DNA from: JAFGVL01 sp964546015
Lineage (GTDB): Bacteria > Bacteroidota > Bacteroidia > Bacteroidales > Paludibacteraceae
Assembly (NCBI GenBank): GCA_964546015.1
Contig: CAZJHO010000009.1
Coordinates: 1-50,215, forward strand
Reading direction: 5' to 3'
DNA length: 50,215 nt
This document shows positions 42,340 to 50,215 of this stretch, in pieces. The notes under the pieces were generated by a model, which made no database searches, was not told the DNA's origin, and saw only the letters and a list, made by a program, of their open reading frames with translations. Made by a program: the position numbers and the translations under genes. Positions within the stretch are counted from its first letter, which is position 1, and each line of letters opens with the position of its first letter.

Positions 42340-43593
42340 TTATTTTAACACTTTATTATAAATATCGCGTACTCGTTTTCCGGCAGCTTCCCAGGTAATA
42401 TTGTCCACTTCTTCTTTGCCTTTTTCTCGTAAAGACTTATATATAGCCGGATATTTCACTATCGAATAAATAGCATCTGCCATAGCATCTACATCCCAAT
42501 AATCAGTTTTGATGGCATTATTTAGAATTTCGGCACAACCGGATTGTTTGGAAACAATGGTAGGTGTTCCAACCTGCATGGCTTCAAGCGGTGAAATACC
42601 AAAAGGTTCCGAAACCGAAGGCATAATATATACATCGCTTTCGGCAAGCATTTCATGTACCTGATGCCCACGCAAAAATCCGGTAAAATGGAATTTATCG
42701 GCAATATTTCGTTTGGCGACCAAGTCCACCATTTGATTCATCATGTCGCCACTACCAGCCATTACAAAACGAACACCATCCGTATGTTCTAATACGCGTG
42801 CTGCTGCTTCTACAAAATATTCAGGACCTTTTTGCATGGTTATTCGTCCTAAGAAAGTTACCACTTTATCTCTGCGTTTCGTTTTTTTCAATGAATCAAT
42901 ATTTTCTAAGGGCGATACGGCATTATGCACCGTTGTAACTTTATCTGGATGTTGATGATATTTTTCAATTACTGTTTGGCGAGTAAAATTACTTACCGTA
43001 ATAATATGGTCGGCAGCATCCATTCCGCGTTTTTCAATAGTATATACATCAGGATTTACCTGTCCGCGACTACGGTCGAAATCAGTAGCATGCACATGCA
43101 CCACTAAAGGTTTACCACTAATACTTTTAGCAAAAATACCTGCCGGATAAGTCAGCCAATCGTGCGAGTGGATAATATCAAAATTACCCGCATGGGCAAT
43201 AACACTGGCTACAGCCTCATAATTTGAAATTTCTTCCAACAGATTATCCGGATAACGACCCGAAAAATCGACACATCCAAGATCATTTGTTCCTATGCGA
43301 CGAAAATCGTAACGAATATGATCACGCAAAAAATAAAATTCTTTGGGATTCATCAAATGTCCGATTCGGTGATTCACATGTTCCCAATTAACATCTTTCC
43401 AAACAATAGGAACATTACAAGCACCTATGATACGGAGAAAACTCTGGTCTTCATCGCCATGAGGTTTAGGAATAACAAAAGTTATTTCCATGTCTTTTTG
43501 CAACGACATGCCTTTGGTAAGCCCATAGCTTGCAGTACCTAAACCGCCCAAAATATGTGGCGGAAATTCCCACCCAAACATTAGTGCTTTCAT
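42340..43593 (-). CDS. GT4 family glycosyltransferase
   Basis: This 417-aa GT-B fold enzyme starts MKALMFGWEFPPHILGGLG, with the N-terminal GGLG glycine loop seen in glycogen/starch-synthase-like and GT4 enzymes. HVHATDFDRSRG and a C-terminal E-x7-E block, EPFGISPLEAMQVGTP, are conserved. It transfers a sugar from a nucleotide donor; the acceptor is not evident, though the N-terminus resembles alpha-glucan synthesising enzymes. It stands alone with no other glycan gene beside it. Confidence 0.88.
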   Translation of the reverse strand: MKALMFGWEFPPHILGGLGTASYGLTKGMSLQKDMEITFVIPKPHGDEDQSFLRIIGACNVPIVWKDVNWEHVNHRIGHLMNPKEFYFLRDHIRYDFRRIGTNDLGCVDFSGRYPDNLLEEISNYEAVASVIAHAGNFDIIHSHDWLTYPAGIFAKSISGKPLVVHVHATDFDRSRGQVNPDVYTIEKRGMDAADHIITVSNFTRQTVIEKYHQHPDKVTTVHNAVSPLENIDSLKKTKRRDKVVTFLGRITMQKGPEYFVEAAARVLEHTDGVRFVMAGSGDMMNQMVDLVAKRNIADKFHFTGFLRGHQVHEMLAESDVYIMPSVSEPFGISPLEAMQVGTPTIVSKQSGCAEILNNAIKTDYWDVDAMADAIYSIVKYPAIYKSLREKGKEEVDNITWEAAGKRVRDIYNKVLK

Positions 43594-43846
43594 ATTTCCC
43601 TACTTGCGTGTTTTTGTTTTGTGTAAAAATATAAATTTTAATCCATCAAACAAAAAATCTGATCTTGTAACAAAATCAGACCTTCAACTTTTAGATGTCA
43701 TTAGAAAAAAACAGTAGATAGTGTGTACCTATTGCTATGCTTTGGTTTATATAAAAACAAACAAGAAATGGATTTTTATTTTTATAAATAAAAAAAATTC
43801 AACAAAGAAGAAAGAAAAATTGTTATACTGCTAAATAGAAAACTTG

Positions 43847-43854
43847 TATCTTTG
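43847..43854 (+). promoter_or_regulatory. Promoter -7 box of porQ
   Basis: TATCTTTG ends 18 bases before the ATG. A TTG lies 24 bases upstream, a little far for the usual spacing. Confidence 0.55.
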
Positions 43855-43872
43855 GCAAATTAAAAAATAAAT

Positions 43873-44892
43873 ATGAAATATTTTTCATTTTTAATAATAC
43901 TGTTATTTTCATGTATAGTGCCTGCAAAAGCGCAATCAGGGCAATATGTATACCCTTTCTTGAACTATCCTTGGTCCACTCATAATGCCGCGTATGGAGG
44001 AAATAATGTAGCTATGGCTACCGATGGTATTAATGGTGCTATGGCAAACCCCGCATTACTTTCAGATGCAACCCATCAGCAAATCGCATTGAATTACACT
44101 AATTATGTTTCTGATGTTTCGGTAGGATCTGTTGCATACGGACAAAATTTCGGGAAACACAAATTTGGTTTCGGAATTCAGTTTGTCGATTACGGCTCAT
44201 TCGAAGGTTATAACGAATATGGCGAATATACCAGCGATTTTACAGCTAAAGAATTTGCTTTGAATTTAGAATATGCCTTACAATTAAGTGAATTCTGGAA
44301 TGCCGGCTTAACTCTTAAACCTATTTACTCTTCTTATGAAAATTATAGTAGTTTTGCCATGGGGGTTGATCTTGGCTTAGCTTATATAAAAGAAGAAAAA
44401 GGTATGAGTTTAGGCTTTGTTGCTGCCAATATCGGTCGTCAATTTGTTGGATACAATGATGAAATTGAATCACTACCGCTAAATATTATGGCAAGTTTCA
44501 ATAAAAAATTCCAACATGCACCTTTACGCATAGCTATTACAGCACACGATTTGCAAAAATGGGATTTATCATACACCGACACAAAAACAAAATCGACCCT
44601 TACAGGCGAAGATGTAGATAACACTATCAGCAATATCGATATGTTTTTCAGACATATTAATGTAGGAGTTGATATTATTCCTACAAAAAATTTCTATCTC
44701 ACAGTAGGTTATAATCATCGTCGCGGTGCAGAATTAAAGTTAGATGACACAAAATCGATAGCAGGATTCTCATTTGGAGGAGGAATAAAAGTCTCAAAAT
44801 TTGAGGTTGGATTTACAGCTGCTCAATACCAAAAAGGCATCATGTCATACCAATTTTCGTTAAGTACCGATTTGAAAGCATTTAAAAAATAA
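43873..44892 (+). CDS. porQ: Type IX secretion system protein PorQ
   Basis: The 339-aa protein has a signal peptide (cut near AKAQ, about residue 21) and an outer-membrane barrel of the PorQ/PorV-like family, with the recurring GGNNVAMATDGINGAMANPALLS segment just after the signal (read in parts). PorQ is part of the attachment or shuttle complex of type IX secretion. It is directly followed by cmk, an order seen for porQ in other Bacteroidales. Gene overlap is 1 base (TAATG). A PorT-like gene lies 1.5 kb downstream. Confidence 0.85.
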   Translation: MKYFSFLIILLFSCIVPAKAQSGQYVYPFLNYPWSTHNAAYGGNNVAMATDGINGAMANPALLSDATHQQIALNYTNYVSDVSVGSVAYGQNFGKHKFGFGIQFVDYGSFEGYNEYGEYTSDFTAKEFALNLEYALQLSEFWNAGLTLKPIYSSYENYSSFAMGVDLGLAYIKEEKGMSLGFVAANIGRQFVGYNDEIESLPLNIMASFNKKFQHAPLRIAITAHDLQKWDLSYTDTKTKSTLTGEDVDNTISNIDMFFRHINVGVDIIPTKNFYLTVGYNHRRGAELKLDDTKSIAGFSFGGGIKVSKFEVGFTAAQYQKGIMSYQFSLSTDLKAFKK

Positions 44893-45587
44893 TGACGAAT
44901 AATAAAAAAATAATCATTGCTATCGATGGTTTCTCTTCTTGCGGAAAAAGTACAATGGCAAAAAATTTGGCTTCGAAAATCGGCTATACTTATATTGATA
45001 CCGGGGCTATGTATCGTACCGTTGCATTATATTGTTTGCGCAATGGCTTAATGAACAATGACAATATTGACACTGTCGAATTGGAACGCCAAATGCCGAA
45101 TATACATATATCGTTCAAGGTAAATGATTCGGGATTTTCGGATGTATTTCTCAATGATGAGAATGTAGAAAAAGAAATTCGAAGCATCGAAATTGGAGCC
45201 GCTGCCAGCCGCGTCAGTGCATTGGCATTCGTTCGAAAAGCACTGGTAAAACAACAGCGTGAAATGGGGAAAGAAAAAGGAATTGTGATGGATGGGAGAG
45301 ATATCGGTACTGTTGTTTTTCCCGATGCCGAACTAAAAATATTTGTTACAGCATCGCTCGATATCAGAGCTCAAAGACGATTTGACGAATTACAAGCGAA
45401 AGGAGAAAATGTCCTTTTCGAGGATGTTTTAGCAGCTACCAAAGAACGCGACGAACGCGATATGAATAGAGCTGAAAGTCCACTCAGACAAGCACCGGAA
45501 GCCTTAGTGCTCGACAATAGCCATATGAACTTTGAAGAACAAAACGAATGGTTAGCAAAAGCCGTTGAAGCAAAATTAAAAAATTAA
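44892..45587 (+). CDS. cmk: (d)CMP kinase
   Basis: Cytidylate kinase phosphorylates CMP and dCMP with ATP. In this 231-aa protein the P-loop is GFSSCGKST (residues 13-21), followed by IDTGAMYRTVALYCL and MDGRDIGTVVFPDAELKIFVTAS (read in parts) and RDERDMNRAESPL, the family fingerprint. It overlaps porQ by one base and the thioesterase gene by one base. Confidence 0.97.
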   Translation: MTNNKKIIIAIDGFSSCGKSTMAKNLASKIGYTYIDTGAMYRTVALYCLRNGLMNNDNIDTVELERQMPNIHISFKVNDSGFSDVFLNDENVEKEIRSIEIGAAASRVSALAFVRKALVKQQREMGKEKGIVMDGRDIGTVVFPDAELKIFVTASLDIRAQRRFDELQAKGENVLFEDVLAATKERDERDMNRAESPLRQAPEALVLDNSHMNFEEQNEWLAKAVEAKLKN

Positions 45588-45949
45588 TGGAACTAATATC
45601 TACACATACTGTAATGACAAGCGACCTTGGAGTTCGCGGAAATTTGTTCGGAGGACAGTTATTAGCTTGGATAGATTTGGCTGCAGCAGCTTTTGCCGTG
45701 CAAACGATTAAATCACCCAATGTAGTAACGGTAAAGTTTTCGGAATGCGTATTTCATCGCCCCGGAAAAATAAATAATATAATAAAAATCTACGGAGAAA
45801 TTAAAAAAATAGGTAAAACATCTATAACAATAGCCACAGAAGCTAGACGAACCGATGTTTTATCTGATGAAGAAGAACTAATTTGCTCTACCGAAGTTGT
45901 ATTTGTACAAACCGACGACGCAGGCAGACCACTTGAAATTAAAAAATAA
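45587..45949 (+). CDS. Hotdog-fold acyl-CoA thioesterase
   Basis: This 120-aa single hotdog domain has the YciA-like signature RGNLFGGQLLAWIDLAAAA, with the Asp in the AWIDLA turn as the likely catalytic residue, then FSECVFHRPG. It hydrolyses acyl-CoA esters; the preferred chain is unknown. Translation is coupled to cmk (TAATG). Confidence 0.85.
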   Translation: MELISTHTVMTSDLGVRGNLFGGQLLAWIDLAAAAFAVQTIKSPNVVTVKFSECVFHRPGKINNIIKIYGEIKKIGKTSITIATEARRTDVLSDEEELICSTEVVFVQTDDAGRPLEIKK

Positions 45950-45950
45950 A

Positions 45951-45985
45951 AAAGCTGCTTTTATTATTAAAGCAGCTTTAATGTT
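45951..45985. terminator. Bidirectional terminator
   Basis: AAAGCTGCTTT pairs perfectly with AAAGCAGCTTT over a 7-base loop, between the thioesterase and the convergent ferredoxin gene. Confidence 0.8.
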
Positions 45986-46002
45986 CTTTCAAATGTCTTT
46001 TA

Positions 46003-46170
46003 TTATGCAGGATGAATTGCTTCTGAAGGACAAACTTCTGCACAAGCACCACAGTCAGTACAAACTTCCGGGTCAATTACATAAATATCGCCTTCTGAGA
46101 TAGCTTCTACAGGGCACTCGCTAAGACATGAACCGCATGCAACGCAGTCATCGGTAATAATGTAAGCCAT
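46003..46170 (-). CDS. 2[4Fe-4S] ferredoxin, 55 aa
   Basis: This minus-strand gene is too short for a typical ORF cut-off. The 55-aa protein MAYIITDDC... has two CxxCxxCxxxCP motifs: Cys9, 12, 15, 19 and Cys37, 40, 43, 47. It is a clostridial-type bacterial ferredoxin carrying electrons for enzymes such as pyruvate:ferredoxin oxidoreductase. A promoter lies at 46206-46235 on the minus strand, and the terminator at 45951-45985 is downstream. Frame, size and motif spacing are exact. Confidence 0.95.
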   Translation of the reverse strand: MAYIITDDCVACGSCLSECPVEAISEGDIYVIDPEVCTDCGACAEVCPSEAIHPA

Positions 46171-46205
46171 TGTTCTTAATTTTTATGTTAATACTAATTA
46201 TTCTG

Positions 46206-46235
46206 CAAAAATACCTTATTTTACGAGTATACAAA
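46206..46235 (-). promoter_or_regulatory. Promoter of the ferredoxin gene
   Basis: On the minus strand TTTG (46235-46232), an 18-base spacer and TATTTTTG (46213-46206) match the consensus. Confidence 0.65.
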
Positions 46236-46356
46236 ATATTTTTATCAACTTTTCGTTAAAAAACTAATGGCTAAATGTGATAAATAAAGCCTAAAAAGCT
46301 TTCTGTTAATTGTTTTGATGTTCTGATTTATTCTATATATTTTAAATTCTTGTATT

Positions 46357-47079
46357 TTGAAAAAATTAATAATATTTTTCTTTCTGACATTACCGATATC
46401 CAATGCTGTAACTCAAACCAGAGACCGCAATACCGTTGTGATGAACCTTCAACAAGCCGATCAAAAATTAATTCACTTTGGTTTTGTACTGGGATTACAT
46501 ACTCAAGACTTTACTTTCACTCCATCCAAAATGCCTGATAAAGACGGAATTATTTGGTATCCCGAAATATCCAAACCTGCTCCCGGATTTACTGTCGGAA
46601 TCATCAGTGATTTACGCTTAGGCGAATATTTTAATCTGCGTTTTGTGCCATCGTTGAATTTTGGCGATAGAAGCATCACTTTTATAGGCTTTAAAAACGG
46701 GGTTAAAGTAGATGACTACAATACAACCGTGCTTTCTACATTGACTAATTTCCCTTTAGAAATAAAATATCGGGCTAAAAGAAGAAACAACTATCGACCC
46801 TATATGCTCGCCGGAGTTGGAGGAACTATTGACTTTAGCCGTAAAAAAGACTTGACTATCTTACTTAAATCGACGGATTATTTTATTGAGTTTGGCGTAG
46901 GATGCGACTTTTATCTGCCATATTTTAAATTATCACCCGAACTTAAAATGTGTATTGGATTTAATAATATGATAGATCGCGACAGAAATACATTTGACAT
47001 AGGCGATGACATCAAATATACTGATGCGATAGCTAAAATGACCTCGCGGCTGCTTATGCTTACATTTAATTTCGAATAA
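46357..47079 (+). CDS. porT: PorT-like outer-membrane barrel protein (type IX secretion)
   Basis: The 240-aa protein has a signal peptide (MKKLIIFFFLTLPISNA) and then an eight-strand-type barrel resembling PorT, with FGFVLGLHTQDFTF, GFTVGIISDLRLGEYFNLRF and the ending LTFNFE. PorT is needed for type IX secretion in Porphyromonas. The only start that gives the signal is TTG 46357; the next in-frame ATG falls after the signal, so a TTG start is likely. A -7-like box TATTTTG overlaps that start, so the real transcription start is unclear. Confidence 0.7.
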   Translation: MKKLIIFFFLTLPISNAVTQTRDRNTVVMNLQQADQKLIHFGFVLGLHTQDFTFTPSKMPDKDGIIWYPEISKPAPGFTVGIISDLRLGEYFNLRFVPSLNFGDRSITFIGFKNGVKVDDYNTTVLSTLTNFPLEIKYRAKRRNNYRPYMLAGVGGTIDFSRKKDLTILLKSTDYFIEFGVGCDFYLPYFKLSPELKMCIGFNNMIDRDRNTFDIGDDIKYTDAIAKMTSRLLMLTFNFE

Positions 47080-47082
47080 ATA

Positions 47083-47133
47083 ATTTACACAGAGAAAACA
47101 AAAAATCTTTGATTTTTTTCAATCTCCGTGTAA
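47083..47133 (+). terminator. Hairpin after the PorT-like gene
   Basis: TTACACAGAGA pairs with TCTCCGTGTAA (one mismatch) around an inner AAAATC/GATTTT hairpin just after the stop. It may act as a terminator. Confidence 0.45.
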
Positions 47134-47274
47134 CTCCGTATTTTTCTCTTTTGAACTTGCGATAAATACTCATCACTTAACAATAAATTACTTTATATTT
47201 TAGAAATATATTCTCTGGTGTAAAACAATAAATGCACCAGGGGGTTACACTAAGAAAACTGAAAATAATATAAC

Positions 47275-48408
47275 ATGGCTGAATCGAATTTTGTTGATTA
47301 TGTAAAAATATTTTGCCGTTCGGGAAAAGGTGGACCGGGCTCTACCCATTTTCACCGCGAAAAATATATTCCCAAAGGTGGACCCGATGGAGGAGACGGG
47401 GGTCGCGGGGGGCATGTTATCCTGCGGGCAAATAAAAATTTATGGACTTTGATTCACCTCAAATATGCCCGTCATATCTTTGCCGGACATGGAGAAGGAG
47501 GCAGTCGTAGCCGCAGCTTTGGGAAAGACGGGAAAGATGAGATCATCGAAGTTCCTGTCGGCACTGTGGCTTTTGATGGCGAAACCGGCGAATTCCTTTG
47601 CGAGCTTACTGAACACGACCAAGAAATTGTCTTATTAAAAGGCGGTCGTGGCGGATTAGGAAACTGGCACTTCCGCTCAGCGACCAATCAAACACCACGC
47701 TATGCTCAGCCGGGTGAACCAATGCAAGAAAAAACCGTTATCCTTGAACTTAAAGTGCTCGCCGATGTTGGTTTGGTTGGATTTCCCAATGCGGGAAAAT
47801 CTACTCTTTTATCGGTAGTTTCGGCAGCTAAACCCGAAATAGCCAACTATCCTTTTACAACACTTGTACCTAACTTAGGTATTGTGCCTTACCGCGACAA
47901 TCGTTCGTTCTGTATGGCTGATATACCGGGAATCATCGAAGGCGCACACGAAGGTCGTGGTCTTGGATTACGCTTTTTAAGACATATCGAGCGAAATGCC
48001 ATTTTGCTCTTTCTCATCCCTGCCGATTCGAGTAATATTCAAAAAGAATATGATGTTTTGCTAAATGAATTGGCACAATTCAACCCCGAATTACTTGACA
48101 AACAACGCGTTTTAGCTATCAGCAAATGTGATATGCTTGATGAAGAATTAATGAATGAAATGAAAAAAGAATTGCCACAAGGCATTAAATCCGTTTTTAT
48201 TTCATCAGTTTCGGGCTTAGGCATCGAAAAATTAAAAGATATTCTTTGGGAAGAATTGAATAAGGAAGAAAATCGCGTAATGACAATTACACACCGCCCC
48301 ATGGAAATCAGACATACTGAGAAAGAAGAAATCTTGGACGATGAAGAATTCGATTATCAAGAAGATGATGATTTCGAAAACTACGAAGAAATGAATTGGG
48401 ATGAATGA
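47275..48408 (+). CDS. obgE: Obg family GTPase
   Basis: This 377-aa ribosome-assembly and stress GTPase has the glycine-rich Obg fold at 1-158, P-loop GFPNAGKST (169-177), switch DIPGIIEGAHEGRGLG and SKCD as the base-specificity motif. The C-terminus is long and acidic (EEFDYQEDDDFENYEE). Its upstream leader contains CTGGTG/CACCAG (47214-47241 region). The stop overlaps pgeF by 8 bases. Confidence 0.96.
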   Translation: MAESNFVDYVKIFCRSGKGGPGSTHFHREKYIPKGGPDGGDGGRGGHVILRANKNLWTLIHLKYARHIFAGHGEGGSRSRSFGKDGKDEIIEVPVGTVAFDGETGEFLCELTEHDQEIVLLKGGRGGLGNWHFRSATNQTPRYAQPGEPMQEKTVILELKVLADVGLVGFPNAGKSTLLSVVSAAKPEIANYPFTTLVPNLGIVPYRDNRSFCMADIPGIIEGAHEGRGLGLRFLRHIERNAILLFLIPADSSNIQKEYDVLLNELAQFNPELLDKQRVLAISKCDMLDEELMNEMKKELPQGIKSVFISSVSGLGIEKLKDILWEELNKEENRVMTITHRPMEIRHTEKEEILDDEEFDYQEDDDFENYEEMNWDE

Positions 48409-49174
48409 TTTTTGGGTAAGTTCTCCGCTTCTGAATAATTATTCGGAACACATTGCACATTTTACAAGCACCCGCAAAGGCGGCATAAGTACAGGAAATT
48501 ACCATAGCTTAAATCTCAGCTTTTTCAGTGGTGATAATATAGACTTTGTACGGCAAAATAGGGAAATACTTTGCCAACAGCTTGGTATTTCGCCTTGTCA
48601 TCTAATAACAGCCCAACAAACACACGGGACTAATGTTAAATTAGTAGATGAGCAAAGTTTCTCCCAACCCGACAGTCTGTACAATTACGATGCTTTAATC
48701 ACTAATCTGCATGGCGTTTGTATTGCCGTAAGCACTGCCGATTGTGTTCCCATTCTACTTTTCGACCCGGTAAATGATGCGATAGCCGCTATCCATTCGG
48801 GCTGGCGAAGCACTGCCGAAAACATCTGCCGACATACAATTAATAAAATGGCGCAGCAATTTGGTTCGCAAGCCAAAAACATCGTTGCAGCCATTTGCCC
48901 TTGTATCAGTAGTATTAATTATGAAGTAGGTAAAGAGCTTTACTCTGAGCTTCAGAATAAAGGCTTTGAAGTAGAATTATTTTTCACGCCGCTTTCTACC
49001 CAAAAATACTTGTTCGATATACGAAAAGCCGTACATCACCAATTACAATTATTAGGAGTAAAACAAATAGAAGTATCGGATTTATGCACTTTTACACGCG
49101 AAGATTTATTTTTCTCGGCACGCAAACAGGGCATTAATTCGGGTAGAATGTTAAGTGGAATTTTTTTAAAATAA
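48401..49174 (+). CDS. pgeF: Peptidoglycan editing factor PgeF (YfiH/laccase-domain)
   Basis: PgeF is a cytoplasmic zinc hydrolase that corrects L-Ser misincorporated in peptidoglycan precursors. In this 257-aa protein the metal ligands His75 (QQTHGTN), Cys115 (STADCVPIL) and His132 (AIHSGWRST) are in place, as is CPCISSINYEVG. Its start overlaps the obgE stop (ATGAATGA), and it ends base to base with the convergent purU stop. Confidence 0.93.
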   Translation: MNDFWVSSPLLNNYSEHIAHFTSTRKGGISTGNYHSLNLSFFSGDNIDFVRQNREILCQQLGISPCHLITAQQTHGTNVKLVDEQSFSQPDSLYNYDALITNLHGVCIAVSTADCVPILLFDPVNDAIAAIHSGWRSTAENICRHTINKMAQQFGSQAKNIVAAICPCISSINYEVGKELYSELQNKGFEVELFFTPLSTQKYLFDIRKAVHHQLQLLGVKQIEVSDLCTFTREDLFFSARKQGINSGRMLSGIFLK

Positions 49175-50041
49175 TTAATCGAATACCACGGTACGATTAT
49201 TATAGGCTAAAATTTTATGTTCAATATGCAACGCAACGCCACGGGAAAGGACAATTTTCTCTAAATCTTGACCTTTTTGTACTAAGCGCTCCACCGTATC
49301 TTTATGTGTTATATGCGCTACATCTTGTTCAATAATCGGACCTGCATCCAAATCGGCAGTAACATAATGGCAGGTTGCTCCAATTAATTTCACACCGCGC
49401 GCATGAGCTCCATGATAAGGTTTTGCACCTACAAATGCAGGCAAGAACGAATGATGAATATTAATAACAGCATTCGGATAATGAGCCGTAAAACTATCCG
49501 ACAACACTTGCATGTAGCGTGCAAGCACGATAAAATCAATATTATATTCGCTCAATAAAGCCAATTCGGCAGCTTCTTGCTCCGGTTTATTTTCTTTTGT
49601 AATGGGAAAACAATAATAAGGAATACCAAACTTAACAGCAATATGCTCCAAATCGGGGTGATTGCTTATAATTAAAGGAATTTCCACATTCCATTCGCCG
49701 GCTGCATAACGCGCTAAAATATCGTACAAACAATGTGACATCCTGGACACGAACAAAGCCATGCGTGGTTTCACAACCTTAAAATGAAGTGAAAAATTCA
49801 TGTGAAACCGCTTAGCTATTAATGTTGAAAAATATTCTTCTATTTTATTATGTGGAATTTCAAAATGAGTTAAATCCCATTCTATGCGCATAAAAAACAT
49901 TTTTTCTTCTCTGTTTACCCATTGATCCAAATAAAGAATATTTCCTTTATTGGTATTAATAAAATCGGTCACCGTAGCCAATATTCCCTTTTTATCAGGA
50001 CAATGAATCAACAAAATTGCTGTATTTTCCACCTTATTCAT
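49175..50041 (-). CDS. purU: Formyltetrahydrofolate deformylase
   Basis: PurU hydrolyses 10-formyl-THF to formate and THF, feeding PurT-dependent purine synthesis. The 288-aa protein has an N-terminal ACT domain (about 8-85) and a formyltransferase domain with Asn194, His196 in INIHHSFLPAF and Asp232 in ADLDAGPI. The frame reaches 50155, but ATG 50041 (MNKVENTAILLIHCPDKKG) is the family start. Confidence 0.95.
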   Translation of the reverse strand: MNKVENTAILLIHCPDKKGILATVTDFINTNKGNILYLDQWVNREEKMFFMRIEWDLTHFEIPHNKIEEYFSTLIAKRFHMNFSLHFKVVKPRMALFVSRMSHCLYDILARYAAGEWNVEIPLIISNHPDLEHIAVKFGIPYYCFPITKENKPEQEAAELALLSEYNIDFIVLARYMQVLSDSFTAHYPNAVINIHHSFLPAFVGAKPYHGAHARGVKLIGATCHYVTADLDAGPIIEQDVAHITHKDTVERLVQKGQDLEKIVLSRGVALHIEHKILAYNNRTVVFD

Positions 50042-50112
50042 TATAAAAAAATTAATTATTGAAGACAAAAGTAAAAAATAAAGTTTGATTTGCAGAAAAA
50101 TTCCCAGAACTA

Positions 50113-50142
50113 TTGTAGAAATAAAAATTTGCACTACCTTTG
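50113..50142 (+). promoter_or_regulatory. Promoter of tRNA-Asp
   Basis: TTG (50113-50115), a 19-base spacer and TACCTTTG (50135-50142). Confidence 0.75.
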
Positions 50143-50160
50143 CATCGCAAAACACAAAAT

Positions 50161-50215
50161 GGTGTGGTAGTTCAGTTGGTTAGAATACCTGCCTGTCACG
50201 CAGGGGGTCGCGGGT
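50161..50215 (+). tRNA. tRNA-Asp (GTC), truncated at the window edge
   Basis: GGTGTGG begins the acceptor stem. The anticodon stem CCTGC/GCAGG encloses CTGTCAC with anticodon GTC. The sequence stops at CGCGGGT within the T-arm; the remaining bases lie outside the window. Confidence 0.95.

Noticed and set aside
45897..46103. 68-aa plus-strand frame
   Set aside because: It overlaps the thioesterase end, a terminator and the complement of the ferredoxin gene.
1..50215. CRISPR arrays
   Set aside because: I saw no series of spaced direct repeats and no cas gene in the window.

Overview
The window looks like an AT-rich chromosome segment of a Bacteroidota member, most likely order Bacteroidales. 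The evidence is the repeated Bacteroidota promoter signature (TTG or TTTG, about 20 bases, then TAnnTTTG), the rarity of Shine-Dalgarno sites, type IX secretion genes (porQ next to cmk, and a PorT-like gene), and families typical of the phylum (BT_3928-like, DUF1599, DUF3467, VirE-N/BT4734-like primase). I cannot name the genus from sequence alone.

Layout. 1-7575 is housekeeping: a peptidoglycan transglycosylase (mtgA) and a nitroreductase on the minus strand, then tilS, a lipid kinase, an LptD-type outer-membrane protein and a pectinesterase on the plus strand. 7707-7781 is tRNA-Pro(GGG). From the 3' half of that tRNA to a second, diverged copy of the same half at 16504-16548 lies an 8.8-kb integrative element. 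It carries a tyrosine recombinase, an excisionase-like HTH protein, a DUF6291 protein, a 58-aa overlapping gene, a VirE-N/PriCT primase-like protein and a six-gene cargo operon headed by a PD-(D/E)XK nuclease-like protein. No relaxase, capsid or conjugation gene is visible. Between primase and nuclease is a 504-base non-coding segment with a 34-bp inverted repeat and a likely free-standing structured RNA that has its own promoter, a possible pseudoknot and a terminator.

16549-32152 returns to chromosome: ribonuclease Z, RidA, TsaB, a POT peptide transporter, YaaA, IlvD, a YihY-type membrane protein, RNase P RNA (25440-25799, minus), a phenylacetate-CoA-ligase-like enzyme with an ACT-domain partner, a DUF3467/DUF1599/BT_3928/tpiA run, and mlaE. 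mlaF follows (32209-33014). It is broken only on paper: a 31-base fold-back copy and ten Ns are an assembly artefact, and removing 53 bases restores a 250-aa ATPase.

33037-50215 holds a dihydroorotate-dehydrogenase-like protein lacking the usual SCPN cysteine motif, a DEDDy exonuclease, a TIGR01212 radical-SAM protein, a small lipoprotein, a RecD-like helicase, a YebC-family protein, an M49 peptidase, a GT4 glycosyltransferase, porQ-cmk-thioesterase, a 55-aa 2[4Fe-4S] ferredoxin, a PorT-like protein, obgE-pgeF, purU and a truncated tRNA-Asp.

The part most worth follow-up is the element: the tRNA end swap, the structured RNA beside the nuclease, the inverted repeat at the primase 3' end and the compact overlapping replication genes. 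It could be a minimal satellite-like or mobilizable island carrying a defence or interference cargo, but this is inference.
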